From Komagataeibacter kakiaceti JCM 25156 (GTDB lineage Bacteria > Pseudomonadota > Alphaproteobacteria > Acetobacterales > Acetobacteraceae), in assembly GCF_000613305.1 (NCBI RefSeq), contig NZ_BAIO01000120.1, forward strand, positions 1 to 6,044: 6,044 nt of DNA. The letters are read 5' to 3'. This document shows, in pieces, positions 5,815 through 6,044 of the stretch (position 1 is its first letter; every line of letters starts with the position of its first letter). The notes under the pieces are model-generated. The model was given only the letters and a program-made list of their open reading frames with translations. It ran no database searches and had not been told where the DNA came from. Both the position numbers and the translations under genes were made by a program.

Positions 5815-6044
5815 GCCCTTGTCCTTTCTGCTGTGGCGCCTGCCCCAGCGCGCAGACCATCTGCCGCGTATCACCATCGCCCCCGCCAATCCAGACAAGG
5901 CCCGCCCAAATTAGCGTGTACACCCGCCACCCATCGCCCCATTGCGGGTATCCTGACATAGACGTGACAATTGTGACACACCAGCCGCCCCCGCGCGCAT
6001 GGCATGAACCGGCGCCACAGGCCGCCTGATCCCTCCCGCACCCC
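5815..6044. promoter_or_regulatory. Upstream region of coaA, no gene recognised
   Basis: These 230 bases hold the coaA ribosome binding site (complement of 5822-5826). At 5964-5978, GTGACA occurs twice as direct repeats three bases apart, and the junction forms the palindrome ACAATTGT (5967-5974). This is the only AT-richer patch in the stretch and is the best candidate for the coaA promoter or an operator, about 150 bases before the start. Open frames here overlap coaA or resemble nothing I recognise, and I see no convincing end of an upstream gene within the window. Confidence 0.35.

Noticed and set aside
5651..5959. Minus-strand frame beginning MSGYPQWGDGWRVYTLIWAGLVWIGG, resembling a short membrane protein
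   Set aside because: The hydrophobic segment is brief, most of the frame overlaps the coaA N-terminus in another frame with low-complexity composition, and there is no good ribosome binding site.
1..6044. Possible mobile element, CRISPR array, tRNA or defence system
   Set aside because: I saw no spaced direct-repeat array, transposase or integrase motifs, cloverleaf pattern, or nuclease/helicase genes; the gene content is housekeeping and metabolic.

Overview
The window reads as a chromosomal segment of a GC-rich Gram-negative bacterium, most likely an alphaproteobacterium and plausibly an acetic acid bacterium (Acetobacteraceae). The basis is a strongly GC-biased third codon position, a complete minC-minD-minE order, a type I (CoaA-class) pantothenate kinase and the overall protein flavour. 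The lineage is an inference; no rRNA or other marker gene is present. I see no mobile element, CRISPR array, tRNA or rRNA.

Layout. (1) Positions 1-1541, plus strand: the Min cell-division site-selection operon, with the 3' end of minC (cut by the window edge), minD and minE; the ancestral minD stop overlaps the minE start by one base. (2) 1542-1703: a non-coding stretch with several GC-rich hairpins, where the plus-strand Min operon and a minus-strand regulator gene converge. (3) 1704-2378, minus: a GntR-family regulator of the FadR/FCD type. (4) 2379-2625: a divergent intergenic region whose AT-rich part carries a perfect inverted repeat. (5) 2626-3189, plus: an intact non-haem-looking ferritin-like di-iron protein. 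(6) 3338-4784, plus: an AldA-like aldehyde dehydrogenase. (7) 4785-4837: a hairpin between convergent genes. (8) 4838-5814, minus: pantothenate kinase coaA. (9) 5815-6044: coaA upstream region, no gene recognised.

The most notable property is that three of the six genes whose full extent lies inside the window (minD, the aldehyde dehydrogenase and coaA) each contain one small frameshift. In each case both sides of the break still match the family well and the downstream frame runs to the expected stop. Because minD and coaA are normally under strong selection, and the coaA lesion looks like one base lost from a GGG run, sequencing or assembly indels in GC-rich sequence are the simplest explanation. 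I therefore annotate them as genes with repaired extents and describe the broken frames explicitly. minE, the GntR gene and the ferritin-like gene are intact.

Functionally the window is mostly housekeeping: Min proteins place the division septum, CoaA starts coenzyme A synthesis, and the middle block (regulator, iron/oxidative-stress protein, aldehyde oxidation) looks like a small metabolic or stress module. I did not find a convincing novel multi-gene system.
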